Under the pieces are notes generated by a model. The model made no database searches. It saw nothing but the letters and a program-made list of their open reading frames with translations, and was not told the DNA's origin. From NCBI RefSeq assembly GCF_024713945.1, contig NC_134677.1, positions 3,351,001-3,415,000 on the forward strand: a stretch of 64,000 nt of DNA, read 5' to 3'. Each line of letters begins with the position of its first letter. Positions within the stretch are counted from its first letter, which is position 1. Both the position numbers and the translations under genes were made by a program. The stretch is from Dermatophagoides farinae. Its lineage: Eukaryota; Arthropoda; Arachnida; Sarcoptiformes; Pyroglyphidae. Positions 26,101 through 41,100 of this stretch are shown here, piece by piece.

Positions 26101-29100
26101 AATCCAATTCAGATGGGGAATGTATTTGAATTGAGAAAATTGAGAAAACTGAATATATGAAAAAAAAAACTAAATCAAGTGAAAAGTTGCCAAGACAAAC
26201 AACAACAACGGAATGTAGCATACATACACACTGAATCACCATCGATGAACATCGATGTCCATAGAATTATTCAACAAACGTGTGGCAATAGAGCAAAAAA
26301 AAATAACTAGAATATACTACACGAATTGTAAACGAACAGAATAAATTGATTACTAAACGAAAATCAATAAGCACCCAATAAGGTTTGGGGTCTGAAAAAG
26401 TGGTGAGATTCTTCTGTTTTTCTCTCGTTCTTTCACACATTCCTTCAAGTAGTGTGGTTCGCTGATATCATTTATATTTATATAAATTTACTTCTAATTC
26501 AACAAATTTGAATCAATATATCGCATTTCGATGAATTCCAATACACACACACACACACACATTACCTCATCATCATTTTGTCTACCGTTGACTAAGCTCT
26601 AGTTATACATAATGGATCTACTACTGAAAAAAGAAAACTGATGATTGCTGATTCGGCTTCTATGTTTTGGATCCATTTTTTTTCTATTCGTAGCAAGTAA
26701 ATATTACACAAAACGAATCACAAATCGATGGCCAAATGAAATGAATAAATTGGCTACAAATTGATATTCTTGCTAACATCAGCATCATTCATTCGATCGA
26801 TCGATCGATGTATGAATGAAAAAAGTAAAGAAAATGAAAAAAAGGTAGTCAATTCAGTTTATATGGCAAACATGCTATATATAAAAAAAACAAAACAATC
26901 AGATCTTGAAATTAAATGCGATTATGATGTGAAGTGTGTATCACAAGATTTACAACCGACCATATATGAAATAGTACGAGATGACTGATTTGATTTGGCT
27001 AGATTATATGATTGAAATCATTCACAAAACGACAATTACGTGCTAATATTATTCTCTTTAAGTATTAAATGACACTCCTTCAGTTTTTTTTTGTCAATTA
27101 AATGATGATGATGGGATGATCCAATGAAAACAAATTGGTTGTCATTTCTCGATCACTTTTTTGTCCATTTTGTAAATATAAAAACTCATCATCAAAGATT
27201 AGTCGAGGATAATCAAAAAGTCATTTAGATCATTTTGGACATATATGGATAGAAAATCAACTAAATCAAATCGGAAATGATTGAATAGCGCCATGTATAT
27301 ATTGCTCACTTGAATTTATCAAAATGTCGAGAACATCAATTATCGTAGAGACCATTTATTCCATACAGTAGGTTGATGTTTGTTCAATGGATAAAAATAA
27401 TAATAATAATAATAAAAATCCTAGTGAATGATTCAAATGTGAACAACAATAACAAATATAGCGAATATAATGGTTATAACTTTTGATCAAATCTGTTAGC
27501 CATATTTTCTTTGTTTGTTTGTTTGTTTGTTTGCAACAATTCTGCAATCATTCAGTCATCAATGGTTTGGCATTTTATGATGCAAAATATAAAAAAAATC
27601 ACACACACACACACACACTGAGACACAGCAAGAGGTCGGAGATGCCATAAATCAAGGATAACAAAAAAGCCAAAAGAAGCAATAATATGCAGAAAGGCAA
27701 AGGATTCATTGTGTCATCCAAACTTGTCGGTTTTTTTTTTGGTAATTATGCATAGGCATAACTAGGGAGATTACTGATGAAATGATTTGTGAGTATGGTG
27801 AAAACAAAAATTGAATTCCAAAAATAAAATATTGTTCAAATTCAATAGGAGCTAATTTGCATATTAACACTGCATTTTATGTGCGTGCGTGTGTGTGTGT
27901 GTTTGTAGTGATTGGAATAATGACATTTAGCCTAATGATTTTGACAAGACAAATTTCTAGAACATTCTTCTATACAGTTGTTGTGAAATTGGAAATTGTA
28001 TTAATTTATATTTTTCAATCATTTGAAAGAAATCATTGTTTTTTCAAGGCAACCAAAAAAAAAAAAAAAAAAAATTCGATCGCACATGATAACATCATCT
28101 TAAGAAAGATGATTAAAAAGAAAAATGAACAAAGATGTACTCTCAAAGCAAGTAGCACTCAAATTGATTAGATCTGAGATAATGCGTGTGTGTGTGTGAA
28201 ATTAAAAATAATCGAAAATTGGCCAAGATTAACTAATTCACAGCTATAATCATGATAATGATGACAAGTAAGAATTATTTTCACTTATAAAAATGTGTTT
28301 GGAAGTTCTAAAGATAATGATTTATAAGAATTCATAACAAATAAAGAAACTACTAAAGAATATTGATATATCGATTGGTTCAATAACAATTTAGCTCATA
28401 GTTCATAGCCATAAAGACATACATTTAGAATGAATTGTACAGTGAAATTTTTTTTTTTTGAAAACTGGAAATTTGAACTATGAATAAAAAATATCACCAT
28501 GTGTGAACAAGTTTTTTTTTTAAAATATCAATAAAAATATTAACAACTGATCAAAAAAAAAAAAAAAAATGGATTCAGAAATAAAATATCATCGTAATAT
28601 TTGATCCTTGACTTTAGGATTCTTTGGAATGGAATTCTCAATGTTTGAACCAACAAAAATGTAATGCTATAAATGATAGATGAAGTATATTCTGTACGAA
28701 AAAAAAGGCCAACGAGTCTATTCCAGAGATTAGTTTCTTTGCTTCTAATTGAAACATTGCCATCAACTAACAACAATTTTGGACCAAAAAAAAAAAAAAG
28801 AAATTAAAGAAAAACATTGAATGGCGTATGTGATGAGTCTAGAAATAAAGCCATAAAATAAAACTACTAAAGAATCGAGCAAGAATGAAAATAAAAGAAA
28901 GAAAAAAAAATTAAATCGGCATCCACACATACACACAAGAAATGAAATGATGAGGCTATAGCTAAAAAAAAGAAAAAATACATCCAAATGAAACATGAAA
29001 ATTGAATAGAGAGAAATAGTTCTGTGGAAAACGGGAAATTGTTCTTGTGTTGATGGTCGAACAAAAAAATTATTGTGAATTGTGAAGCTAAAAAATATTT

Positions 29101-32100
29101 TTCACTTTTAGCCATCAAGTCAATGATGATGATGATGATGATGGTAAAGCTCAAAACCAAACACCGAAACCAATGACTAGAACCTCATTAAAGAGTACAT
29201 ATGGCACAATTAGTCGATGAGATTTTTTTCCAACAAGAATTGAAAAAGAGAAAAAAACAGATTTTCATTACCAATATACCGACAAAAAAAAAAACATTTT
29301 CTTTTATGAATTCAATGCGTTGGAAAGCTTTTGATTCAATCCAATGATGATGCTAAATGAAATGAACAAGAAAAAAAAGCCAACTCAAGCCAAAATAAGT
29401 ATAATGGATCCACATACAATTACAGAGACAATGTGATCATCATCACCATTATTGGCAGCTATTCGCATTTCACTTCCTTTTGTTCATCATTCATTCACTC
29501 ACTCATCATCATCATAGAATCAGTTATATATAACACGATTCTTTTATTCAATTCATCGTGTTATTTTGTCCATCATCATCAGATCATGGATTCCAATAAG
29601 TAGATATATAGATAGGGGAAAAAAGGAACAAGTAACATACACACACACACACACATAAACTAATAGGTTTCCTCATAAACGCAAAACATATATAAAGACA
29701 TACATAGATCCTAAATAAATGAACACAATGAAGCGAATAAACGATGACTATGGGTAGCTATGGCTATCAAACTAATGCAATGATTATGATGACGATCATC
29801 ATTATGATGGTCGCCACTACCATCATCATCATCATCATCACAATGATCAACTGTGTGAACAACAAGAATCTAGAGAGAAAAAAAAACGGATATTATCAAG
29901 CAAAAAAAAAAAATAGAAGAAAAAGGAAAAAATTTTGCCGACACTCCAATTGGGAATGGGAGTTGAAAGTTGGAAAAAAGAAAAATAGTGAAATAACCGG
30001 AACTCAGTGAAATAACTAGTGGATGTAGAGTACATTGGATAAATCCAGTGGTTCCCGTTGAGAATTGTAGACACATAAACCCTCGGTCACTAAAACAACA
30101 AAACAGCTAGGCTTTAACATGGTGATAAAATTTCAAATTAAAAAAATGTCATCGATATAGCTAGGGACGTCTTATTACTACCAATTACTGGCTATAGACC
30201 AGTCAGCATCACTGTATCGAAACATTGAACATGGTGTTTGTTGTTGAGTTGGACAATTTGGCAAATTAATTTAGTCCTCAGAGAAGAAACTATGGTTTTG
30301 TATAGTAATAGAATTGAAATACTAATATGGCTAGCCTATAATTAAGCAGAGGAAATGGAATCGAATCGAGAATAGTGGGAATGACATTGCCATAATGAAT
30401 TCCAACATTAAGTTTCTTCAAGCATACGTTTTTTTTCACCCAAAATTACCAAATCTCTTTTGTGTCGTTTTGTTTTTCTCGTTTCAAAGCAATTCTCTCA
30501 AAGCTAATTAATCTGCTCTATTTCGAGATTCAAACTGGATTAAATTCCCTATACCACTGTATAAAAAATAGAATGAAAAAAAAAAAAATAGTCCCACTTA
30601 CATTCAACTTGAAATCTAGAATCCGAACGAATGGATGGTCCTACCAGATTACCACTGGAAACACAGGAAAATGTTGTGCCCGAATCACGAACACGATCTA
30701 ATTTACTGCGGCCAGATTTCGATATATTCCATGTGAGCGTAGATTCAATACCAGGAAAACGGTTGAGTAAAAATTCTTCCGGTAGCTGTTCTTCGATAAT
30801 ACGATATTCACTTTTTGTACCATTATCGATTGGTTGATCATTACGATACCAATGTAGTGAACATAATGGAAAACATTCTACACGACAATATAAGGTGATC
30901 AGATCGGAACTATCAGAAGATGACGGCCTCAAGCCATTCAATTCATTTCCAGTCACGTAACCATATGTTTGGCCATTACCTGCGTGTGTGTTCCATGTGG
31001 CAGTGTTCATTTCATTTTGATTATAATTCATATATGATGATTCTAATGATGAAGAACTACGAAAATCTTCATTGACACCGATTGTAGCTGGTAAAGGATT
31101 GATGAAACGAGGTGGTGCATACGGAATCAATTCAAATTGGCCTCGAGCACCGAATCCAACTTCGTTGACAGCCGAACATGAAATATTACCACGATTCACG
31201 ATACGCACATTCTGTATTGTCAATATCGGTTGCCGAGATTCAAAAACCATACCATCACTATTCTCCCAATGGTATTCCGTATGATCCGAAGGACTACCAT
31301 AATCATTGACAATGCATTCTAAAGTAAGATTTCTTCCTTTTATTGGATGTGGTTCATCCAATAGACGTATAATCGATTTACCAGGTGGATAATGTACAAT
31401 GATTTCGATTTCATTACTGAGTTCACTAGCTCCTGCTTCACTTATAGCTTGACAAGTATAATTCCCTGTCAAACTTCGAGGTATGCTAAGCCATGACAAT
31501 TCTTTTTGTGTACTAGTATCACCATCCAATTCACTAAAAGTTTCGCCATTGTTTTTGAGCCATCGCATTCGTGATGCTGAACGGGGATTACCATCATGAA
31601 TATCGCATACCATTCGTAAATCATCACCTTCTTTGAGCAAATAATCGGAGGATGAAGGATTTGGATAGACAAACAATGAAACAATTGGTGGATAAAGCAC
31701 ATTCAGGTAGATGGAACTATTAGGCACACCAGAACCAAATGTATTGGCCAATGTACAATGATAATGGCCAGTATCATTTCGAGTTACATCCATTATAACT
31801 AACGTAGGAGAATTCGTTACTGATTCAATGATATATCTGCTACGATCACTTATATCTAAACGACGACCATCTTTAAACCATATGGTTTCATTCTCTAACA
31901 ATTGGCTAGGATTAGCCAAATAAGTACAATAAATCTTCACCATTGGTGTTGATTCATTTACGGTTACACCGTTTTGAGGCTCCATCACAACGATTGGTGC
32001 AACTGTCAAAAAAGAAAAAATTAAGAATAAATCGTTTTTCCACCATCATCAACATATGAGTAAGACAAATCGAATAAAAAAGCTATGATTACACAACTTA

Positions 32101-35100
32101 CAAAGTACAGATATCTCGGTTGATTTATTAATGGGCGTACGCATTGCTACATTGGCTGCTTCACAAGTGATAGGATTCAGATGATCCTGATGACCAACAA
32201 TAATCTCTAGTTTTGATCGACTATTGACAGTGATTCGATCAATGTTTGTTTCGATCGTATTCTGTATTGAATGTCCATCAATTATCCTAGAACTAGAGAG
32301 AAAAAGATTGAGAAATGAAAAACGATTGAAATGGTTAATGATCAAAAGTAACAAAACAACAAAGATCGGTCAAAACATCACTTACCCATTGCGCCAAACA
32401 ATTTCGGCAGCCGGTTTACTTCCATAAGCCACACATTCAATCACAGCTATATCGCCTTCACGTACCGATGTACTTGGTCCGATTATTTCCATTGTTTTGA
32501 TACCAACTAATCGTTTTACAAAAAAAAAGATATAAATTGGGCGTATCAATCAATAAAGATTTTTTCCCAGTTGAAATAAAATATACTTACCACTGACATC
32601 GAGAACCACATGTTTATCCATTGTACCATTACCAATTGTTTCATGTTCAATATGACATTCATATTTCGAACCAAGATCATCACGTGAAAGTTTTTTATTT
32701 AATATTAATGTAGCACGATCCATTCTGACATTAGAATTAATATCATCGCCGGATGTACCTGTAGTTACAATGAATGAATCACTGCCACTACTTGTAGTTG
32801 ATCTAATAAGCTCATTTGTTTGACCACGTGAATCGACCGAACGCCATATAATAATCGGTGTTGGTCGTGCATCGATCACAGTGCATGCCAATTTAAGATA
32901 ATCACCTTCGGTCAATGATAAATGATGACCATTCGATAGGATATCGCCTTCATGTTCTATCCATGAACGGCTTGGTTTGGCTTTTGAATATAACAAAAAA
33001 AATGAAATAAAAAAAGTAGATAATCAATCAGGATATATTGCAACGAAAAAATGAGGCCATTATTAAGCATTCATGAATAAATGTAAAACAATGTATAACT
33101 TATTCCTTTACTTACCGATTATATTCAATTGCACATAAGTCAATGATGGACATTTACCGGCTACATAGGTGACATCGCACTAGTTTGATATTTGAGTGGG
33201 TGGAAAGGAATTGGATTCACAGAAAGAAAAAAAAACCATTATTATCATATATCGATTGTATGCATATTGATTGGAATCATGTGTTTTATGGATAATTCTA
33301 ATAACATAAACAAATTGCTCCAGTAAACTAATGAATGTCGTTCACATGAACACAAATATGGCCAACAAACCTAAAAAAAAACAAAATCACAAACCAAATC
33401 TGAGCGATAGAAATCAAATAATGGTTTCTCTTGCTATCATTTTTGATTATTGGTTCTATAGACTGACTGGCTTCTAAATGGATTTCGAAGCAATTCCGGA
33501 CCGGGCCTAATGTAAATTGAATGTATATGAACTGGCCATCATTACTGGATGGCCTCAATAATGATCCATCATTTCTTCAAAACTGGTGTATGGACTGTTT
33601 TACTTTCAAAAAAGAAAACAATTGTATGAAAGAAATGAATGAATCAAACAGCCAACTATATGTACGCTATATTGGCCTAAGCCTGAAGAATAAAATCAGA
33701 TTTGTAATTCTAGTTTGGCTGCGGGTGAAAATGAAGAATTTTTATTCCATTACAAATGATTATCATGATCACAACATATAATGAAAATAAATTAAATAAA
33801 AATTAACTTGCAACCAGACCGATATCGGTCCAAAAGAGATGAATGTTAAAAAAAAGATTTCACAAGAAAAAAAATACTGAATAGATAGATGGAAATATAT
33901 AGATAAAGAGATCAAGACTGTCACTTTTCATTTATTTATTCTCGCTTCCTCTATGATTCTTGTTTTCGTTTGGTTTTTTTTTACTCATGTATCAATTGAT
34001 GAATGATGAGCCTTGGCCAATGTTAATAGTAATACAGGCTGGTGGTAATATATTTATATACACTAAGCTTCAAGAATGCACATGAAATTTGTATGAATGA
34101 AAATGAATCCATCCGGATTTGCCGGACTATTCACACAAGCATCATCATATACAAGTATTGAGAAAAAAAAACTAACAAAAAATCGGAAAAAATCGAATCA
34201 GCCTTCGACTATTGGGGCAAGTATAGAATAGAAAAAAAAATTTGGGGCAATTTTGGCCTACAACCACTATTCAGAGATAGTTTTCTCCAGAGACAGATAG
34301 CTAACTAACCAAGACCATTGTATGAGCCATAGCCATATTGTTGAGTGAATCTACGAATCTCTAACATGTTTTGTTCGATTAGTGATTTTATTTAGTTTTT
34401 TCTCGATTCACTATATTTTTTTCAACTCTCAGAACTTCAAATGTTGTCGAACAACAACAACAACAACAACAGCAACGAGAACTGGCCAGTAGAATAATTA
34501 AGTCAAACATTGTGTTGTTGGCAAAAGAGAAGAAAAAAAGATTTGTCAAATGACAATCACAATGAAATACACAAACACAGACCAAATGTCTAAAAATGAC
34601 CGGCCAAATATTACCACACGCGGATGCTTCTATGTATATTTGTATTGGGTGCCAAATTGCTTTTAGTTGTTCGAGATCATTGCCGTTTAGTTTTGATTGT
34701 CTTAATTAGAAAACGGTATGACCACACATTCAACACCCTCACAACAAAAATACACACAAACCCATACACACCCAATACGGTTTTGGGCGCCCAGACATTG
34801 ATTCTACATTTTCAAAAATGGAACCTAGTTACACTAGCACACAACTACATACTTCACATAACGATTTTTTTCCTTCACTCTTCGATTCATTAATCATCGA
34901 TTTTTTCTAAATTCTTCTATCATCTACTAATATCAATCCCTATGGTCTGGAAAAAAATGACTACAGTCAAAACATTGGATGAAAATATATTTAAACGCCA
35001 ACGCTGATGGTAAATAGTTTGGAAAATTTTTCCAATCATCATCATTATCATCATTGGAGTTTAGGAATTATGGCTCATGATGCTGATGCTGTTGGAATGT

Positions 35101-38100
35101 GAATAGAAAATGGCTTTTTTCCGATACAGACAGTGAAATAGGTAGGTGTGTGTGTGTGTGTGTCTAAAGTAAAAGAATTTACTCTTTCAACATGGAAACT
35201 AATTACTAATAACTGTTTATACTAGAATAATAATGTTGATGATGATGATCATGATACACATGAAATCAAAGGAAGCAAAAAAGAAAAAAGTACGATCAAA
35301 TGAACCGTTAATTTATTGATGGAACGCTAGAAAGGGAAAAAAATTTGCAAAAACTTTGCAACTTATCCTTTTGATATTTATAAAAATGTCAAGTATTCTA
35401 TTTTAGAAGATTGAAAAAGAAAAAGCTAAACTCGATCGAAAAACAATACGGATAGTGAATTGTGTTTGTTCGGTTGCCTTATTTTGATTCAAATCACCAG
35501 AGAGACTGTTAAAGAAGAATAGAATAAGAAAAAATCTTGACTGAACTCCTGAAACAATCATAAAGATTACGGTATAATGATTCAATGACAATTTCTATGA
35601 TATGCATGTGTGTGTGTGTGTGTTACAATTTCATATATAAAAAAGAATGATATAAGCGGAAATAAGTAAGCAAAAAAAAAACTTTTATCTTATTAAGTTT
35701 TTTGTTGTTGAAATCAAAATCAAAAAAAAAAATCGAAAATGACGATGATGATGGTGGTGGTGGTGGTGGCGGAGAATGACAACAAATCATGTGATCAATT
35801 CAAATCAAATGAAAAATATTTTTCTGGTAAATATTTTGTTTTTCTTTTCCTATTTACGCGATAAACAAGAACCTGTTTTTTTTCTTTTTTTATCCAAAAA
35901 TTTTGATTTGTCACACATGTGCCATTTTTGTTGGTTATTGTTCAACAAATGAATGAATGAAATGGAAAAAAATGAATTATCGATTTGACAAAACTGTATC
36001 TGTCAGCCAGAAATGAAGACTGAAATGAAAAAAAAATTATAATGTGGAATCGATATATATATATGTGTGTGTGTGTGTGATCATCATCATTGATATGGTG
36101 ACAATCATCGACAGACAGTCTGTTTCATATGTATCAAAGTTTGAATCTGCAAATTAGCTGTCAGCATAGATATGAAGAATTTTTTCTTTCTTTTTTTTCA
36201 TTTGATATATGGCTATATATATATGATAGACATTAACACACAAAAACATGAATTACAAACTTCAAATAAACATCTAGTGAATGAAAATTTGATTAAATTT
36301 TGCTGTTTTTTTTTCATTCATTATTATTATTACTTTATAAAAAGAAATTCTCTCTTCATTCATTCATTCATGATGATGATGAAAAAACACATCAGATGTG
36401 ACATGTATATAATGTGTTCCAAATCATTCCCATCCATAACGGTTAATACGATTATGAATGGAATAGTGTGTGTGTGTGTCTGTGTGTCTGTGTTCATAAA
36501 CAGAACAAACGTTAAGGTGTAGCCAATTTACAATTTCATGATGAATATGACAAATAATAATAATCAAAGAAAAACCGAATATTACATTGTACCATTATGA
36601 AGTAATCAACAAGCTAGAAAAAAAATTACTTTTCTAATAATAAATGAATTCAATAAAGGCTAGAATATTCATCAGTAAAAAAACATCAGAATTCTCTATA
36701 TGTAAATGACAAAAAAAAATAATAATTTCTCATCACAAATGGATGAGAAAAAAATTTGAATCTTGCATGTAATTCTCAATTAACAATGAGTGAATGTAAG
36801 AAAATGAATCATGAAAAACTTGTAAAATGAATGGAATATATGGAATTTAAATTATGAAGAATCAGAAGAAAAAAAACACATTTTTTTCACTCCATTCATA
36901 TATTCATTTTACTTTTCTACACTTTTCCCATTTATTCTTGATTTGGAATAAAAATATAAAAAGCTAATTTAACAATCATCACAATCAAAATGTAAATTTG
37001 AACTTTTTTCTCTTTTTTCTCTTCATTGTCCTTCCACTGTCTACGTTCCGGCAAAACTTTGGAACATTTTTTTTCTCTTTTTCTCTCATAATTTGAATGA
37101 ATTGGAATGTCTAGAAAGTTTGTCAGTGATTTTCCGTTTTGTCGGCTTCATTCATTCTGCAGTATTCACCCCACACACTCACTCACTCACACACACACAC
37201 ACACTATTTTTAGGGATAGACCAGAGTTTAAAATAATTTCTACATTTCATTCATAGAAATACGCAAACAGACAACATAAAATAAATGATGATTCTGTTAT
37301 TTTCAATTCTGGACAACAATACACATAAGAAATAATTATGCATTTTTTGACACACACACACAAGAAAAAGATCCTTGAAATCCAAGAATATGAATAAAAA
37401 TAAAATAGACAAAAATGATGATGAGTCCTTTGAGAATTGTTCCACCAAACAAAACAAAACAAAAAAAAATCGACACGATTGTTCAAAAGTAAAATATATA
37501 GATAATTCGATTTCAAACGATATTTAAAAAGAAAAGGTGAATTGTCAATTGCTAACTCCTCTACAACCAACACCACCACCGCCACCACCATCAAGACCAA
37601 TCATATGTTCAATCTAAATTGGCAATCTCGTATATATTTGAGTATAAGTGGAAAAATAATGCATTCTATTACTAAATTGAAGAAAATGATGATGACAATT
37701 TGACTTTCATATCAAAGAAAAAAAAAACAAAAACTAACTAAATCAATTTGTTTCGATTGAATCTAATGCCTACAATTCCATAGGATGCATACAATATACA
37801 ACAACACACATATAAACAACGCAATTTGTTTGTTTGTTTTTGTCGTTTATCTGAAACAAGAAAAAAAACTGTTTGCTTATCGTAATCAGAATCAAATTGG
37901 ATTCCCACACACACACACACACACACATACACACTTATAAACAAACAACAACTCAAAGATTTCAGATCCGAAAAAAATAAAAGATCCGAATCAAATAAGT
38001 AAAATAGAAAAAAGGGTCACCACTTTTGTATCAACGATTTATATACTTCCTCAAGTATGAAGAAAATTATTTCCAATCTAAAAACAGGAACAATACAAAA

Positions 38101-41100
38101 AAACGGACCCTAATGAATAAACAGAGCATAATGGATTGTTGTTGTCGTTGTTGTTGTTCCGTTGTTATACGACTGATTTAATTCAGGTGAAGACAATTTT
38201 TTGTTATTTAAAAAAAGAAGATTCAATAGTAGTCATCATCATTGGTATTAATCACCATTACAATGACAATTTAAGACTGATGATGAAAATATTAAGAAAG
38301 GTCAGCTAATTTCAAATTTTTTTCCTTGTTAAATGAAATATATAATTCTCACACTCGATCCGGTTATTTGATTTTCAAGAAATTTGTTTATCCAAAAAGA
38401 ATGGATATACCATGAGAGAATTTAAGGCTAATTTATTATTTAGATTTTTTCTCGCACATAAATGCACACACACACGCGTTGGCGTTTTTTTTTTCTTCAT
38501 TTCAATAATCAAAGCTAATTAAGTTCGTTCATTTGCCGTTGTCGTCAAATCTGTTTCTGGTTTGGTTTGATTTGGTTTGTTTCATTCATTCATTCAATGA
38601 TTGATCAAACAGATGAAAAAAAAATTCATTCTACCAGAACAAACAACATCATTAGTATCCATTCTCATTCATTTAATGATAATTTGTAATATGATTAAAG
38701 AATATATATAAAAAAAATTCTAAACTTACCTTGTAAAAAGCTTCATCGGACGGTTTTAATGAATTAATAACTAAACGGGCTTCAGATTTTTGTTTAGTAA
38801 AAATGGCTCGACCAGTTAATGAACTAAGCGCTTTATTAACATTATCATCTGAATATACCCATATTCGTGACCAACGATCCTCACGTGAATCAAGCCGACT
38901 CCATGTAAGGAAATAGATGGCACCACAATTCTCTTCATCAATATAACAAGGCAATGAGGCTGATTGTTGGGCAATACCTTTGACCATAACACGTTGATCT
39001 TCATGTTGACTATTTATTGTTAATGTACCACCTGTGAACAAAAATTAAAAAAAACAATAATTAGTATGAATATTTATTGAATAATAATAATAATAATTTA
39101 TAATAGTAAGTATGTATAAATCTACAAAACGAATAAACAAGTGATGTGAATGTAAATTTAGAGATTCTCATCACATGTTACTGAGGTCTCAACATATTCT
39201 GTAATGATCATCATTAACAAACAAACAAACAAAAAAAACATTTATTTAAAAAAACCCATGTCTTTTTCTCGCTGATCTTGACATCTCAATCTTTTTTTTT
39301 AAAAAAGATGCCAAAAGTTGATTCTTTATTTTCTCGTATGTGTCAAAATTCAAGCCGAAACATTCTCTGATGCAAACTATTGATACCTGATGTATTGGTG
39401 ATGAATGGCTATGATTTATATATGTTTCAAAAGCGAAGAATTAACACACACACACACACACAAAAAAGTGCAACGTCCTCATCATTATCAACATCACACT
39501 ACTGCTATTGATCACTGGCTAAATTAAGCCAAATTTAAAGTCAAACATAACATAGACAAATGCCCATGTGATTTTTCATTTTGAAAATTTCATTCATTTA
39601 CAATGTTAGCCAATATCGTAATCATGGAAAGTAACCAACAGCGAGAAACTATGAGAATCAAATTTTCACAAACACATACCCCTTCTGAATTGATTGATTA
39701 CCGATATCCAGCAACTAATCAACAAGAAGAAAACCATGATTCCTTTCAAAACATAAACATCATTTAAATCATATGCGATTTTCATACATCAATCTCACAC
39801 ACAAAGATTAAACAGAGTAAAGATGATAATAGAATAAAAAAAATTAAACAAATTACCAAAATCTTAAATATAATAAAAGAAAAGCAAACGAAAAGCATTA
39901 AAGATTGACCAAATTAATCGAAAATGAGATTTGAAAATTTCCTTAAAAAACGTTTTTTCTTCATCCTTCGGCTACCATAATATAAAAATTGAATGAACGA
40001 GAGAGAGAGAGAGACCAAATTCCTTGGAACATTCTTACCGACAAGTGAAAGATTAAAAGATTTGAAGATATATTTTCCAATTAATTAATCGAAGTTATTT
40101 TAGTGGCTTTTATCAAGAAAAAAATACCATGTTAATGATGTATACACATTGTATAAACATTCCAACATATTGTCAGTATCGTGGTAACTCGGTTTGCGAA
40201 TGACATCAGCTAACGTATAAATGAAACATGTGATCTTTGTCAATAATGAGTCAGCAAGCTTAAATCGTAACCAAAATGACACAGTATTTTAAAATGAAAA
40301 AATCATACATGACATTTACATTGTTCATAAAAAAGGGGTTGAAAAAAAAATTAATTGATTCACAAGATGTTTCGGGTAGGTCGGTCGGTGATGATCATCT
40401 ATTAGTTGAGGTTCTATGTAATCTTTTTTCTCACTCATTAGTTGTTCCAAGCAAGCAATGTGTTAATTAGTATCTTCTTCATTTTTTTTTCTCTGTTCGT
40501 TACAGAAAATTTATTCGACAACTAAACACTATATGCAATTAATGATGAACAAAATGAAAGGGCCAAAAAGAGAATTTTTGGTAATTCGTACAGAATTTAT
40601 GTATATATAGTTATTATTACTGTGTTGTCGCTGTGTTGTTGTCTTTTATAATAGACAAGAGCTCATTAAAAGCTCATGATGATAGAAAGATCTGAAAAAA
40701 GATGAAGAAAAAAAATTCTGGTTCTCAAAAGGTCCTCATTATTATTATTATTATTATTTAGAGTTACGGTCTCAAAGATTTATGAATGGATGAAAAAAAA
40801 ACGGAATTTGATTGTAAAGAGAAAAAAAGAACTATAATAATAATAATCAATGCCGATGTTGATTGTGCTGTTGATGATGATGATGATGGACAATTCTAAT
40901 AAAGCTTCGATCGAACATGGCAAGTCATTATTATTATGGTGAACCCTTATTTTGACATTCAAAGCAATTAATAATTAGGACAATGTTCAATGTGTTCATC
41001 ATCCTCATGATGAGATATAGAAAACAATTTTTATTCACAATTACTATAAAATGGTCAATTGAATTGTATTCGAATTGAATGAATATATCATCATCATCAT

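Larger units (their letters stand above)
15321..30601 (-). other. Intron 7 (15.3 kb)
   Basis: Joins Ig7 to Ig8. AT-rich, with many short ATG/CAT, CA and poly(A) tracts. Two items stand out: a GC-richer patch at about 17814-17935 and a perfect 13-bp hairpin at 20520-20563. None of the open frames has a recognisable domain or flanking splice sites of matching phase. Confidence 0.75.

Noticed and set aside
29744-30076. Opposed frames of 75-88 codons just downstream of exon 7
   Set aside because: Low-complexity Met/Ile and Phe/Ser strings in the intron; no splice acceptor of suitable phase.
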